Below are positions 55,684-64,000 of a stretch of DNA of 64,000 nucleotides, in pieces. Source of the stretch: Symbiodinium natans (Eukaryota; Sar; Dinophyceae; Suessiales; Symbiodiniaceae); the NCBI GenBank assembly GCA_905221605.1, contig CAJNDS010000990.1, positions 381,235 through 445,234 on the forward strand, read 5' to 3'. Each line of letters begins with the position of its first letter. The stretch's first letter is position 1. The notes under the pieces are model-generated. The model was not told the DNA's origin, searched no databases, and saw only the letters and a list, made by a program, of their open reading frames with translations. The translations under genes were made by a program, and so were the position numbers.

Positions 55684-58462
55684 CTTTCGACACAGGGCTC
55701 AGGGTTTGGGGCTCATATAGGGCTTAGGGTCTAGGGTTTGGGGTGGAAGTCCCGGAAATTTCGGAACGGTTGTTTGGGCGTCTTAACACGGGCCTCGGCC
55801 GCGAGGGTCTCCCCTTGTAGCCCCCGAAGATGGCCGGAATCCCCCTTAAGAGGAGACCTCCCAAAAAGAAGCCCCACCCCCCCCCAGGGCTAATATAGGG
55901 GTCGCAACAATTGCGAATCATATTCCCTTGTCGTCCCTGTGTAACTATACTTTCATCACCCCCCAAAAACCCTGTTCTACTTCTTCAGGCCCCCATAGCT
56001 ACAGGTGCGATGTGAGCTGCGGCTTGAGATCGTTGACGATGAAGTCGTGGAGCTCGTCCTGGCTCCAGAAGGTGTAGCCCAGGGTGCGAACCTGCGGGCT
56101 GCGGAGAGACTTCTGGTGCGCCTTTTTGGGGGGCGCGGAGCCTGCGAACTAAGTTTTAGGGGTTTAGGGTTTAGGGTTTAGGGTTTAGGGTTTAGGGTTT
56201 AGGGTTTAGGGTTTAGGGTTTAGGGTTTAGGGTTTAGGGTTTAGGGTTTAGGGTCCTTAGAGCGTCTTCTGGGGGGCTTGGGGCTGTAGAAAGCATGGGG
56301 TTTGGAGATTTGACTTTTAGCGATCTGGGGCGAGAACAGCTCTGTATTTTGGGGAGTCAAGCCCTCAACCTCCGAAACCTTTAGGGCTCAAGTCCCAAAT
56401 AGTTTTGGGGTGAGCCCTAAACCCAAAACCCTAAACCCTAACGCTAAGGTTTCGGGCTTAAGGCCGGGGGAGAGGGTTGCGGGACCGGGGGCGTTTTTGG
56501 GTTCAGGGGTGCTTCGAGGGGCGCAAGCAACTTTTGTGGGTTTAGGGTTGAGGGTTGAGGATTTAGGGTTGAGGGTTGATGGTTGAGGGTTTCGGGTTCA
56601 GGGTTTAGGGTTTATGGTTGAGGGTTGAGGGTTTAGGGTTTTGGTCCTATAGCTGTGCTGTTGTGACTATCTGGTCTGGTCCCTCCAACTTAGATTCAAT
56701 TCGTCGAGAGAAACCGGCTAAGCCTGGCTTCAGGAATTAAGGCTTTGGCAAGTGGATCCTAAGTCCTAAAAAGGGCACTGGACTCCGGGCCGGAGGTGGG
56801 AAGCGCTGGTCCCTACACCCCAAACCCTAAACCCTAAACCCTCAACCCTCAACCCTAAACCCCAAACCCTAAACCCTAAACCCTAAACCCTAAACCCTGA
56901 ACCCTGAACCGCAAGAAGCCCGGGGGCCTGTGAGGGTTCGCCGAAGCTGGTCTTGCCTGAGAGCTGTGAGGCTTCCGTGGATCTTGAGAGGGGGCTCAGG
57001 GTTTATTGTTTGGGGTTTAGGGTTTAGGGTTTAGGGTTTAGGGTTTAGGGTTTAGGGTTTAGGGTTTAGGGTTTAGGGCTTAAGGTTCAGGAAGTTTAGG
57101 GTTGGGGCTTTAGGATCTGGGTCGCTCCGGGATGCTGCACTCCCTTTCAGGTTGGAAGCCCCCAGGCCCTCCAAGCCCCAAACCCCCCAAGAACCCGGAA
57201 ACTCTAAACCCGAAACTCTGAAACCTGAAACTCTAAAACCCGAGACCCTAAACCCGAAACTTCCGAGGTAGCGTGGAGGGCTTGAGATGTTGAGGGGGTT
57301 TAGGGTGTAGGGTTTAGGGTGTAAGAGTCGAAGGTTTAAGGGTTTAAGGGTTCAAGGGTTTAAGGGCTTAAGGGTTTAAGGGCTCAAGGGTTTCGACTTT
57401 TGGGGGGGGGGGGGGGGGGGGTGTGAGGGGGCCTGGTATGTCAAAGATGGTGTCGTTGGAAAAGAAGTACTCCTTGTCGAAGGCGACCACGCCTGGCAGG
57501 ACTTGGGTTGGGGAGGGGCTAAACTCCGAACGCTTAGTACCTCAAACTGAACACCCTGAACCCTAAACCCTCAACCTCTAAATCCCAAACCCCTAAGCCC
57601 TAAACCTAAGCCCCCCGAACCTCAACAGACCCCCCAAACCCTAAAGCCTCAAGTTTCCCAAACCCTCCCAGGTTCAGGGATTGAGATTTAGGGCTTAGGG
57701 GCTTAGACTTCAGGGTTAAGGAGGTGGGGGGGTTACGGTAGGTTGAGCGTTCAAACCCTAAACCCTAAACGCGAAACCCTCAACCCTAAACCCTAAATCC
57801 CAAATCCTAAACCCTAAACCCTACACCGCCAACGCCATCCCCAAAGATGGTCCAGGGGTCATAGGCCCTTTTGTGGCGTTCGAAGCCCTGCAGTCCTGGC
57901 GCAGCAGCTAGTTGCGAACCTAAGCCCTAGATCCTAAACTCTACAGCCTGAACCATCTGGAAACCCTAAACCCCAAACCCTAAACCCAAAACCCTCAACC
58001 CCAAAACCCAAACCTTGGCCCTTAACCACCCTCCCATCCTGTGTGCCAGATTTGGTCCAGGCCATCTCCGAGCAGCCAGTGCATCTCAGGGGTGGTTTTG
58101 GGTTTAGGGCTGGGTCTGCCAGGGCTGGATATGTGGTGGAGGTTTTGGGGTTCCTAAACCCGAAACCCTAAACCCTCAACCCTAAACTCAGGATATTGGG
58201 GTTCAGGGTTGCGATGTAAGGGAACGAGGCCACACAGTGACACAGCCCACAGAACCCGTATAATTCTGACCCGAAGCCCCAAAACGTCGCAAATAAGGCC
58301 GAAACCCTCATAGCACACATCTTAAGCCCAAAAAAACTCCTGAAACCCGAAACCCTAAATCCCAAAAACCCTTCAGCCCCTTAGGCAGCACAAGCCCAAG
58401 CCCTCCCCCAGCTGCACCTGCTGCCCGGCTCCTCTGGAGAGGTCGTAGAGGTGCAGCTTCAC
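55604..58462 (-). CDS. PPPDE-domain (DeSI-type) thiol peptidase, five exons
   Basis: A split gene for a PPPDE-fold protein. This family contains deSUMOylating or deubiquitinating cysteine isopeptidases. Five exons (listed separately) join in phase and give the family's N-terminal strand VKLHLYDLS, the IWHTGVVAF segment with the presumed catalytic His, KEYFFSND, the LGYTFWSQDEL helix region, and YDVICNNC with the presumed catalytic Cys. The family usually reads NCNxFS; here the Cys is followed by RCTKT, so the sequence after the Cys is atypical. Introns use GT, GA, GC and GT donors in order. The start codon lies upstream and was not identified; 3' exons probably continue at 54.9 and perhaps 52.9 kb. 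Confidence 0.8.
56003..56141 (-). CDS. PPPDE exon 4
   Basis: 139 bp. Acceptor AGTTCGCAG, donor GTAGCT. Reads SAPPKKAHQKSLRSPQVRTL, GYTFWSQDELHDFIVNDLKP, QLTSH. An apparent stop codon just after the exon is part of the donor (GTAG). Confidence 0.8.
56159..56254 (+). repeat. TTTAGGG array, about 13 units
   Basis: Nearly perfect units directly upstream (gene sense) of PPPDE exon 4. Confidence 0.97.
57010..57079 (+). repeat. TTTAGGG array, about 10 units
   Basis: Inside PPPDE intron 3. Confidence 0.95.
57402..57421. repeat. poly-G, 20 bases
   Basis: Uninterrupted G run beside PPPDE exon 3. Confidence 0.97.
57433..57492 (-). CDS. PPPDE exon 3
   Basis: 60 bp. Acceptor TCCTGCCAG, donor GCCCCC (GC type). 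Reads VVAFDKEYFFSNDTIFDIP. Confidence 0.85.
58039..58084 (-). CDS. PPPDE exon 2 (His motif)
   Basis: 46 bp. Acceptor ACCCCTGAG, donor GATGGG (GA type). Reads MHWLLGDGLDQIWHT and continues into G-VVAF of exon 3. Confidence 0.8.
58418..58462 (-). CDS. PPPDE exon 1 (first recognised)
   Basis: 45 bp, 15 codons. Strong acceptor TATTTTGCAG, donor GTGCAG. Reads VKLHLYDLSRGAGQQ, the start of the domain. Confidence 0.85.
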
Positions 58463-58760
58463 CTGCAAAATAATACGCGCGCGCGAAACCCGTAACAGTT
58501 TGGGGTTGAGGGTCTCCTGCAGGACTTAGGGAGTTCAGGGCTTGAGGGACGTAGAGACATCTTGCCAGTGCGGGCTTGGGAGGTTCAGGGCTCACTCTGT
58601 GCAGACCTTTGGGAGGTCAGGTCACACCTCCAAACCCATCAAGTCACCCCAAGGCTTCAATGCCATGTTGGGGCTGAGGGTTCACAGGCCTTGCGCGCAG
58701 ATTTCCAAGCGAGTGCTGCATTTCACGCGGATGGCGCCCGGGGGGGCGCCTCTAGACAGG

Positions 58761-59786
58761 CTACTCAGGCCTTGGGCCTGCGTCGCCTGCCTCCGGCTCC
58801 TCCAAGCTGCTCCAGGTTCGCCTAAACACCCAGATGCACATCATGATGCCCACGAGCTTCACCTGAAATCCACCGGCCAGGTTGCAGAGCGCATGCAACA
58901 GCACAGAGGGCCACAGCACTTTCCAGACGGTCTGGACTGACAGGCGCTCATCTGGCTTGAGCTTGCATGCGGCAAACCGGCCGGCGACGATGCCCGTCAA
59001 GTATGGATGCGGATTCAGGATGATTCGGAAGACACCAAACTGCAGAAACACCGAAGTAAAGAAGCCAAAAGCCTCCTCATCGTGAAGCATTCTGGCCATG
59101 AACAGCTGCCTTCCCAGCTCGGGTAGGTACCTGCGACAGTAGAAGAAGTTCTCGCTCACCATGAAGCCGACTCCCACGCACAAACCAGCCAACATGATGC
59201 CTCTCTGGGTGCTTGGCCACCTCGAGAATTTGCGGCACCAAGGCTTTCTGCAAGACCAGAGCCAGATTAGGGCCATGAACTTCGCCAGTTCCTCCACTGC
59301 CCCAATGGCGCCCGACCTGGTGAGGAAGCTGGCGAGATCCCGCGACCAAACGGCGCTCAGCTGTATCGCCACCAGAGATAAGGGAACGGACAGCGCCAAG
59401 CCGAGCGTGGCTCCTCGCAAAGCGAAGTGTGCCATGGCGCCGCGCCTTGCTGGCATCCCACGCTTCCACCACAAGAGCATCAGGAGCCCCATGCCTGCCG
59501 ACCATATCACACCATCGGTGCCTCCTTGCCACCACTGGAAGGTAACCATCGCGCACCAGGCGAACAAGTTCCAGGACCAGCCTGTCTCCCCCAAGGCACC
59601 CGACTCGCCTGCACGGGCCGGCGCCTTGCGAGCAGGCGCCTTACGTATAGGCACCTTGCGGGCCAGGGGATGGCCCTGCTGGTGCCTTGCACTCCAAGGC
59701 GCGTGCTGTGACAGCCTGCACCCCGAGAAACCACTGACGGGTGACAAACTCCAGCACAGGACCAAGCATCCGGCCACCCAACGCAT
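58761..59786 (-). CDS. PrsW-type intramembrane metalloprotease, intronless
   Basis: A complete 341-residue ORF from an ATG at 59786 to a TAG at 58763-58761. PrsW-family proteases are multi-pass membrane enzymes; the bacterial founder cleaves an anti-sigma factor. All hallmark motifs are present: EELAK at 165-169, the F-x3-EN motif at 208-213, HPYLTG with His260, and LLHALCNL with His298. Hydrophobic stretches near 73-83, 96-107, 121-145, 170-178, 198-210, 242-256 and 308-320 fit several membrane spans. The N-terminus (hydrophobic residues 5-21, then a basic R/K/A-rich stretch with an APARKAPARAG repeat at 50-60) could be a signal or plastid-targeting region. It has no introns and no telomere-like repeats, unlike every neighbour. 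The host substrate is unknown. Confidence 0.88.
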   Translation of the reverse strand: MRWVAGCLVLCWSLSPVSGFSGCRLSQHAPWSARHQQGHPLARKVPIRKAPARKAPARAGESGALGETGWSWNLFAWCAMVTFQWWQGGTDGVIWSAGMGLLMLLWWKRGMPARRGAMAHFALRGATLGLALSVPLSLVAIQLSAVWSRDLASFLTRSGAIGAVEELAKFMALIWLWSCRKPWCRKFSRWPSTQRGIMLAGLCVGVGFMVSENFFYCRRYLPELGRQLFMARMLHDEEAFGFFTSVFLQFGVFRIILNPHPYLTGIVAGRFAACKLKPDERLSVQTVWKVLWPSVLLHALCNLAGGFQVKLVGIMMCIWVFRRTWSSLEEPEAGDAGPRPE

Positions 59787-59837
59787 GGCGACGATCTCAA
59801 CGGGCTAGAGTTGAGGATTTTAATATTTTTAATGTCT

Positions 59838-59860
59838 CTGGGAGCCGCTAAGGCTACAGG
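59838..59860 (-). other. possible relic of the dinoflagellate spliced leader
   Basis: The minus strand 50-75 bases upstream of the PrsW start reads CCTGTAGCCTTAGCGGCTCC then CAG. The dinoflagellate leader is CCGTAGCCATTTTGGCTCAA then G. GTAGCC, GGCTC and a final AG align at matching spacing. Such relics mark genes re-inserted from mature mRNA. The match is imperfect. Confidence 0.45.
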
Positions 59861-59991
59861 ACTTAGGAGGACTCAGAGTGCTTGGGGTGTTGGGCTTAGG
59901 ACCCTTCTAAGCCCTTAAACTCTACATGCTAAGAGCTAAGCCCAGGTCAGGGCAACCCCAAAACCCAGGCACAAGAGCACCGCCAGTTTGC

Positions 59992-60038
59992 GGGGGGGGG
60001 GGGGGGGGGGCGAGAGGAGGGGGGGGGGGGGGGGGGGG
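59992..60038. repeat. two poly-G runs (19 and 20 bases)
   Basis: Separated by CGAGAGGA. Confidence 0.97.
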
Positions 60039-60382
60039 ATGATTGTTCTCGAGTTTCCAGCGTTGGGGCTTTGGGGCCTTGATGTGTTGAGCGATTGGGC
60101 CTCGACCCTAAAAGCCTAGGTAGGCCCCTCATGCAAAGGCCCACGATCCGAAATCCTAAGCCCCAAATTAGGGTTGAGGGCTAGGGTTTAGGGTTTAGGA
60201 TTTGGTTTAGGGCTTAGGGTTGCACCCTAAACCCTAAACCCTGAGACCCAAGTTCCTGAAACCGACACCCGAGCTAGGCCCTGAACCGAAGTTACATTTG
60301 AAAAATAAGGTCCAGCAACCATATTCGGGACTGAGGGTTTAGGGTTTAAGAGATTCCCGTTTCTTCTGCTGATCACATCGAC

Positions 60383-60477
60383 CCTGAGGTCTACCCAGAA
60401 GAATCTGGAGTGTGTCGAAGGATACCGCTGCAGCCCCCACCTCGCGCTTGCGGCGGCCGACACAGAAGGCGACAAAC
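60383..60477 (-). CDS. candidate exon, unknown gene
   Basis: 95 bp. Acceptor TCGGATGAG, donor GTCGAT. Reads FVAFCVGRRKREVGAAAVSF then DTLQILLGRPQ. An in-frame ATG overlaps the acceptor, so it could also be a first exon. Confidence 0.6.
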
Positions 60478-60615
60478 CTCATCCGAGGTTGATGATAGGG
60501 TTTCTTGGGTTGGGGGGGTTGGGGTTGAGGGTGAAGCATGAAGTGGAAGAGCTCTAGCGCTTCGATGAAACGCTACGGGATGGCCCATGCTTCCTTCTTG
60601 TTACCCCAAAAACAC

Positions 60616-60910
60616 CTGTAAGTTGAGAATGCCGCAACTGCCCAGCATGGGGCAAAAACCCGAACTCCTCGAGGCCTCCTTGGTCGTTTTGGGGCAAGTA
60701 GGTCATGCCTGTGAGGGGGGTGTGGACTGCCATGGCTCTGCTCCGTGTTGGGCGGAACACCTCGCGAATCATGACGAGCATCTTCCTTTCGTGCATGGGG
60801 GTGTAGGCCTCTGGTGTGCGAGCTGAGCTTTTCTGACGGTTCAACAACCTCTGCCTCGTGTCCCGAGTGAGTGTCTGCTCTTGAATCCTAAGGCGTTTTT
60901 GGGTACGCAT
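60616..60910 (-). CDS. long candidate exon, unknown gene
   Basis: Open for about 295 bp to a GT donor (CTTACAG then GTGTTT). The 5' border is uncertain: an ATG at 60910 or an AG acceptor at 60874. Contains TRDTRQRLLNRQKSSARTPE, AYTPMHERKMLVMIREVFRP and GMTYLPQNDQGGLEEFGFLP. Basic N-terminal half; family not recognised. Confidence 0.6.
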
Positions 60911-60942
60911 GCTGTGCTCGCGAATCAAGGACTAGGTTGCGG

Positions 60943-61042
60943 TGGGATGTTCCCCCTTACATTAACAGTCCTTAATGGGGATTCTAGTACCCCCTTTTAT
61001 AATCCCTACTTCTGGACTGCTAGTATAAGGGGGAACATCCCA
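60943..61042. mobile_element. MITE copy 7
   Basis: 100 bp, TGGGATGTTCCCCC to GGGGGAACATCCCA, with arms near-perfect complements over 29 bases. It lies between the EF-hand exon and the exon at 60616-60910. Confidence 0.85.
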
Positions 61043-61080
61043 ACCCCGAACCCCAACCAAACCACAGGAGCTTGACAAAC

Positions 61081-61148
61081 CCTTTCAGCCGAGGCCAGTG
61101 GCTCAGCATAGCTGACGTAGCCGTCCTGGTCGACATCCATCGCCTCCG
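61081..61148 (-). CDS. EF-hand calcium-binding exon
   Basis: 68 bp. Acceptor GGGGCCCAG, donor GTTTGT. Reads EAMDVDQDGYVSYAEPLASA. DVDQDGYVSYAE is a full canonical 12-residue EF-hand loop (D1, D3, D5, G6, S9, E12), so the protein should bind Ca2+. Whether flanking exons belong to the same gene is inferred only from strand and order. Confidence 0.75.
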
Positions 61149-61650
61149 CTGGGCCCCCCCTGAACCCTAAAACCCCTAAAGCTGTCAAACCCTAAGACCC
61201 TAAATGCCTTAAACCCCAAAAAAACCCTAAAATCCTCAATCCAAAAAAACCTAAAGCCCTAAAACCCTGAACCCACAAGCCCTGCAGAGCCCGTGCTGCT
61301 CTGACTCTGGCTGCTGCCAGAGCCGAACAAGAGCTCTCTGAAGTCGCCAACACTCCAGAATTCTAGGAGGAGAGGGTTCCTAAGAATGACCCAAAATAGA
61401 GGTACAGGGCTCTACTTCCAGTGGCCCAATAGTAGTATAGGGGTACCATTCGGGGGCTCTACTTCTGGAATCCTCCCAGGGGTCTGGGACTCAGCACTGC
61501 GGGAGGCATGGGCAGCGTCGCCATGTTTGCGCTTTGATGCAGCTGCTGCTGGTGTCGACGATGATGCCGCCAGGGATGTGATGCTGCTGATGATGGGAAG
61601 GAGGGAGGAGTCTGATGATGATGATGATGATGATGATGATGGTGGTGATA

Positions 61651-61715
<65 letters not shown>

Positions 61716-63070
61716 AAGACTGCTCATGTTGGAACTCGGGGCTTACAAAGTGCTTCGGGTTATGCGTTGTGTAGCTTCTTAGGTACACCTGCGGCCCTCG
61801 GCACCATGGAATGGAAGGAGAACGCCGAACCCGACAATGTGATCACCTCACCCTGGAAGCTGCATTGTCCCTCTGACGACGACGACCTTTAGTCAGTCAG
61901 TCTAGGTGCACTGGACGCTTCAGTTTTTGATGTCGAAGCTGGGCGGTTCTCGCGAATTCGCACCTAGTCACCGATGGTCCAGCTGTTCATTTTGTTCTGG
62001 ATTCGGAGGATGGAAGCTTGCTCCCTTCATGGGTTACTGGGACTGACATGAATGCATCAATCAGACCCGGCAAGGTTCTCGTACTTACCGGCTTATGATT
62101 GTCCTGAAACTATTGCCCTTCCTTAAGACCCAGAAACCAAAACCTTCGACACAAAAGAACACAACCCAAACCCATGAAATCCTTAAACCCGCAACCCTAA
62201 CCACCCTAAACCCTAAACAACCCTCGACCCTAAACCCCAAACCCTATACCCCCACCCCCCCCAGTCCCGAGACACCTCTAACAGCTCAGCTGCGAGTTGC
62301 TCAGGGTCCTCGTGAGAAATGGAGAGTCAGGGTTGGCCCCTAAACCCTAAACCCTAAACCCGAAACCCGAAACCCGAAACCCGAAACCCGAAACGTGAGG
62401 GAGAAGAGACTAAGGTTTAGGGTGGGCTTCTCTCGGGGTTTCAGTTGAAGTACATGGTTCAGGGTTTCGGGTTTAGGGTTTAAGGTTTAGGGATCTCTTA
62501 AGGTGCCTCGGACTTCAGGGAAGCCTCCTGGGCAGCCTTTGGGGTTTGCGCTGCACTTCGAAGGCCAGGCAACCCCTTCAACTGGGGTTTGGCAGTTCGG
62601 ACTTACAGGGTTTCATACTTGGTGCCGTTTAAGGGATTGGGTTTAGGTCTTTGGGGTTTGGGCTTTAAGGTTTAGGGTTGGGTATGCCGAGTTTTCAAAA
62701 GGAAGCCACGAATCACCTGTGGCTTAGTTACTCCAAGCTCAAGGCGCCATGCCTCACCCTTAAGAAAATAGTAGTCTGTATCCGTGTTTTGCATCGACCC
62801 CCCCCCCCCCATTTTGTCACCCCGTTTCTTCGCTTCGGATTTGGGTAGCCGCAGGCAGTCGTGCTTGGGCATGGACGCACTGGCCACCTGCCCCTACACC
62901 CCCCCTCCCCCTCCAACAACAGACGGATCCCTTTTGGGTTAGAATTATCCAGGCCCTCATATTCCAAGCCAACATTGTAAGGTGGAGAGCCCTGGAGTGG
63001 ACTTGCTGTAGAATGATGAGCCGAGGCCCAACGCCTCGGGTTGAGGGTTTAAGGCTTCGGGCTTAGGGGC
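61149..63070. other. 1.9 kb: repeat tracts, GAT array, possible weak exon
   Basis: (GAT)n at 61614-61714 encodes a poly-Asp plus-strand frame ending at a TAG near 61890. CCCTAAA/CCCGAAA units at 62338-62392. A minus frame at 62493-62590 (LPGLRSAAQTPKAAQEASLK to a stop) is a weak exon candidate. Confidence 0.45.
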
Positions 63071-63169
63071 CGGAGCGACGTTTTTAGCAACGATCTCAGA
63101 TTTCCGCAGGTACGAACTCCCGCCCAGACTGCGGCCAAAACCGCCGCGTGCCTGCTGAACGACAAAGGC
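63071..63169 (-). CDS. candidate exon, unknown gene
   Basis: 99 bp, 33 codons. Acceptor TTCCCATAG, donor GCCCCT (GC type). Reads AFVVQQARGGFGRSLGGSSY then LRKSEIVAKNVAP. Clearly protein-like. Confidence 0.65.
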
Positions 63170-63232
63170 CTATGGGAAGATCCGTGATCAAAACCTCGTA
63201 AGCCCTCAACAAAAATGAAGTCTGGGCCAGAG

Positions 63233-63236
63233 GCTA

Positions 63237-63271
<35 letters not shown>

Positions 63272-63272
63272 G
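63233..63272. repeat. (TA)n microsatellite
   Basis: About 40 bp of TA with one GTA. Confidence 0.95.
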
Positions 63273-63470
63273 TTACTTTAGATAAACTAAACCACGTTGC
63301 ACTTTTCTCATGTTGTCTTGCACTCGGGAAGGAGTCCCCTCCTCCAGCTCTGTCTCGGTCAACGGGCGCCCGTCGTTGCAGCCTTCTACCGCAGACCCTG
63401 AAGTCCTACGTCCCCTAAACCCGGGTTTAGGGCTTTGGCGGTTTAGGGTTTAGGGTTTAGGGTCTAGGGC

Positions 63471-63522
63471 CTGACGTGAAAGTCTGACGCCACAGCTCAA
63501 ACGCTTCCTTGAAGGCGGGCTT
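63471..63522 (-). CDS. candidate exon, unknown gene
   Basis: 52 bp. Acceptor GCTCTTAG, donor GCCCTA (GC type). Reads KPAFKEAFELWRQTFTS. TTTAGGG units follow its donor in the plus orientation. Confidence 0.55.
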
Positions 63523-63788
63523 CTAAGAGCCCTAGGCTTTAGGGGTGACTGTCGTGTTCCTACCGAAAAAGACCAGGCAGAACTGACCGAACTCCGAAGT
63601 TAATTGCCCGTACGGGTCTGACGAGCTCTCTCCTCGAAACCCTCAACCCCAAACACACGCCCCAAAAGCCGCAAATCTATATAGACGCAAGAAGGTCTCA
63701 CAAACAAACTCCCCAAAAGCCCCGAAAACCACCACAGGCATCAAATGCAAAGCTGAGCTGCTGGGATGCAGCCGCCAATATCTGCAAG

Positions 63789-63789
<1 letters not shown>

Positions 63790-63833
<44 letters not shown>
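63790..63833. repeat. poly-G, 44 bases
   Basis: The longest homopolymer in the window, next to a TTTAGGG tract. Confidence 0.95.
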
Positions 63834-63837
<4 letters not shown>

Positions 63838-64000
63838 TTACTTTAGGGTTTAGGGTTTGGGGTTTAGGGTTTCGGGTTTCGGGTTTCGGGTTTAGGGTTT
63901 AGGGTTTAGGGTTTAGGGTCTAGGGTCTAGGGTCTTGGGCTTTGGGGGTTCAGTTGCTGAAGCTTAGGGCGAGAGTTCAGCTGTTGGGGCCTTGCTGCCG

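Noticed and set aside
55996-56003. Stop codon after TSHL as the end of the PPPDE gene
   Set aside because: The TAG is inside the GTAG donor, and the next exon supplies the required Cys motif in phase.
58542-59808. Plus-strand frames of 132 and 215 codons over the PrsW gene
   Set aside because: Shadows of a GC-rich gene; only the minus frame carries recognised motifs and a complete start-stop.
61386-61892. 168-codon plus frame with a poly-Asp run
   Set aside because: The run is a GAT microsatellite, open on both strands (poly-Ile and poly-His on minus). The ends lack clear coding support, although the last 50 codons are not repetitive.
1-64000. A true chromosome end or subtelomere
   Set aside because: Tracts are short, in both orientations and spread evenly among exons across the full 64 kb; there is no terminal array.
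1-64000. CRISPR array, bacterial operon, rRNA or tRNA genes
   Set aside because: No regular direct repeats with unique spacers, no ribosome-binding-site-led gene clusters, and no recognisable rRNA or tRNA sequence was seen.

Overview
The window looks like nuclear DNA of a dinoflagellate. Three things point there. The degenerate telomere-type repeat TTTAGGG/CCCTAAA occurs interstitially every few hundred bases. The genes I can reconstruct use GT, GC and GA splice donors. A degraded match to the dinoflagellate trans-spliced leader lies upstream of the one long intronless gene. I cannot name the species.

The repeats hide the layout. Between the telomere-like tracts sit small GC-rich islands of 25-200 bp. 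Read on the minus strand, many are exons: each has an AG acceptor, an open frame rich in G/C at third positions, and a GT/GC/GA donor. Typically the plus strand shows CCCTAAA to the left of an island and TTTAGGG to the right, so in the transcript an intron tends to open with UUUAGGG and close with CCCUAAA, as an inverted repeat.

Region by region (genes on minus unless noted). 0-8.4 kb: a phosphate acetyltransferase gene in at least 12 exons with consistent reading phase, running off the left edge. 8.5-53 kb: about 45 candidate exons of unrecognised genes, a retroelement-like fragment at 16.1-16.6 kb, a TTTTGGGG array at 15.2 kb, a 0.7 kb CCCTAAA-like block at 17.3-18.0 kb, and a 0.5 kb TTTAGGG block at 50.3-50.8 kb. 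55.6-58.5 kb: a PPPDE (DeSI-type) thiol peptidase gene in five phase-consistent exons. 58.8-59.8 kb: an intronless PrsW-type membrane protease, the only long complete ORF. 60.4-63.5 kb: exons of further genes, one with a canonical EF-hand loop.

Seven copies of a roughly 100-bp inverted-repeat transposable element (MITE) are scattered through introns and spacers; two carry perfect 8-bp target-site duplications. Nearly all supported exons lie on one strand, as in the unidirectional gene arrays of dinoflagellates. The genes have no obvious shared pathway. Splice boundaries were inferred by hand; those of the acetyltransferase and PPPDE genes are supported by family motifs and reading phase, the others are provisional.
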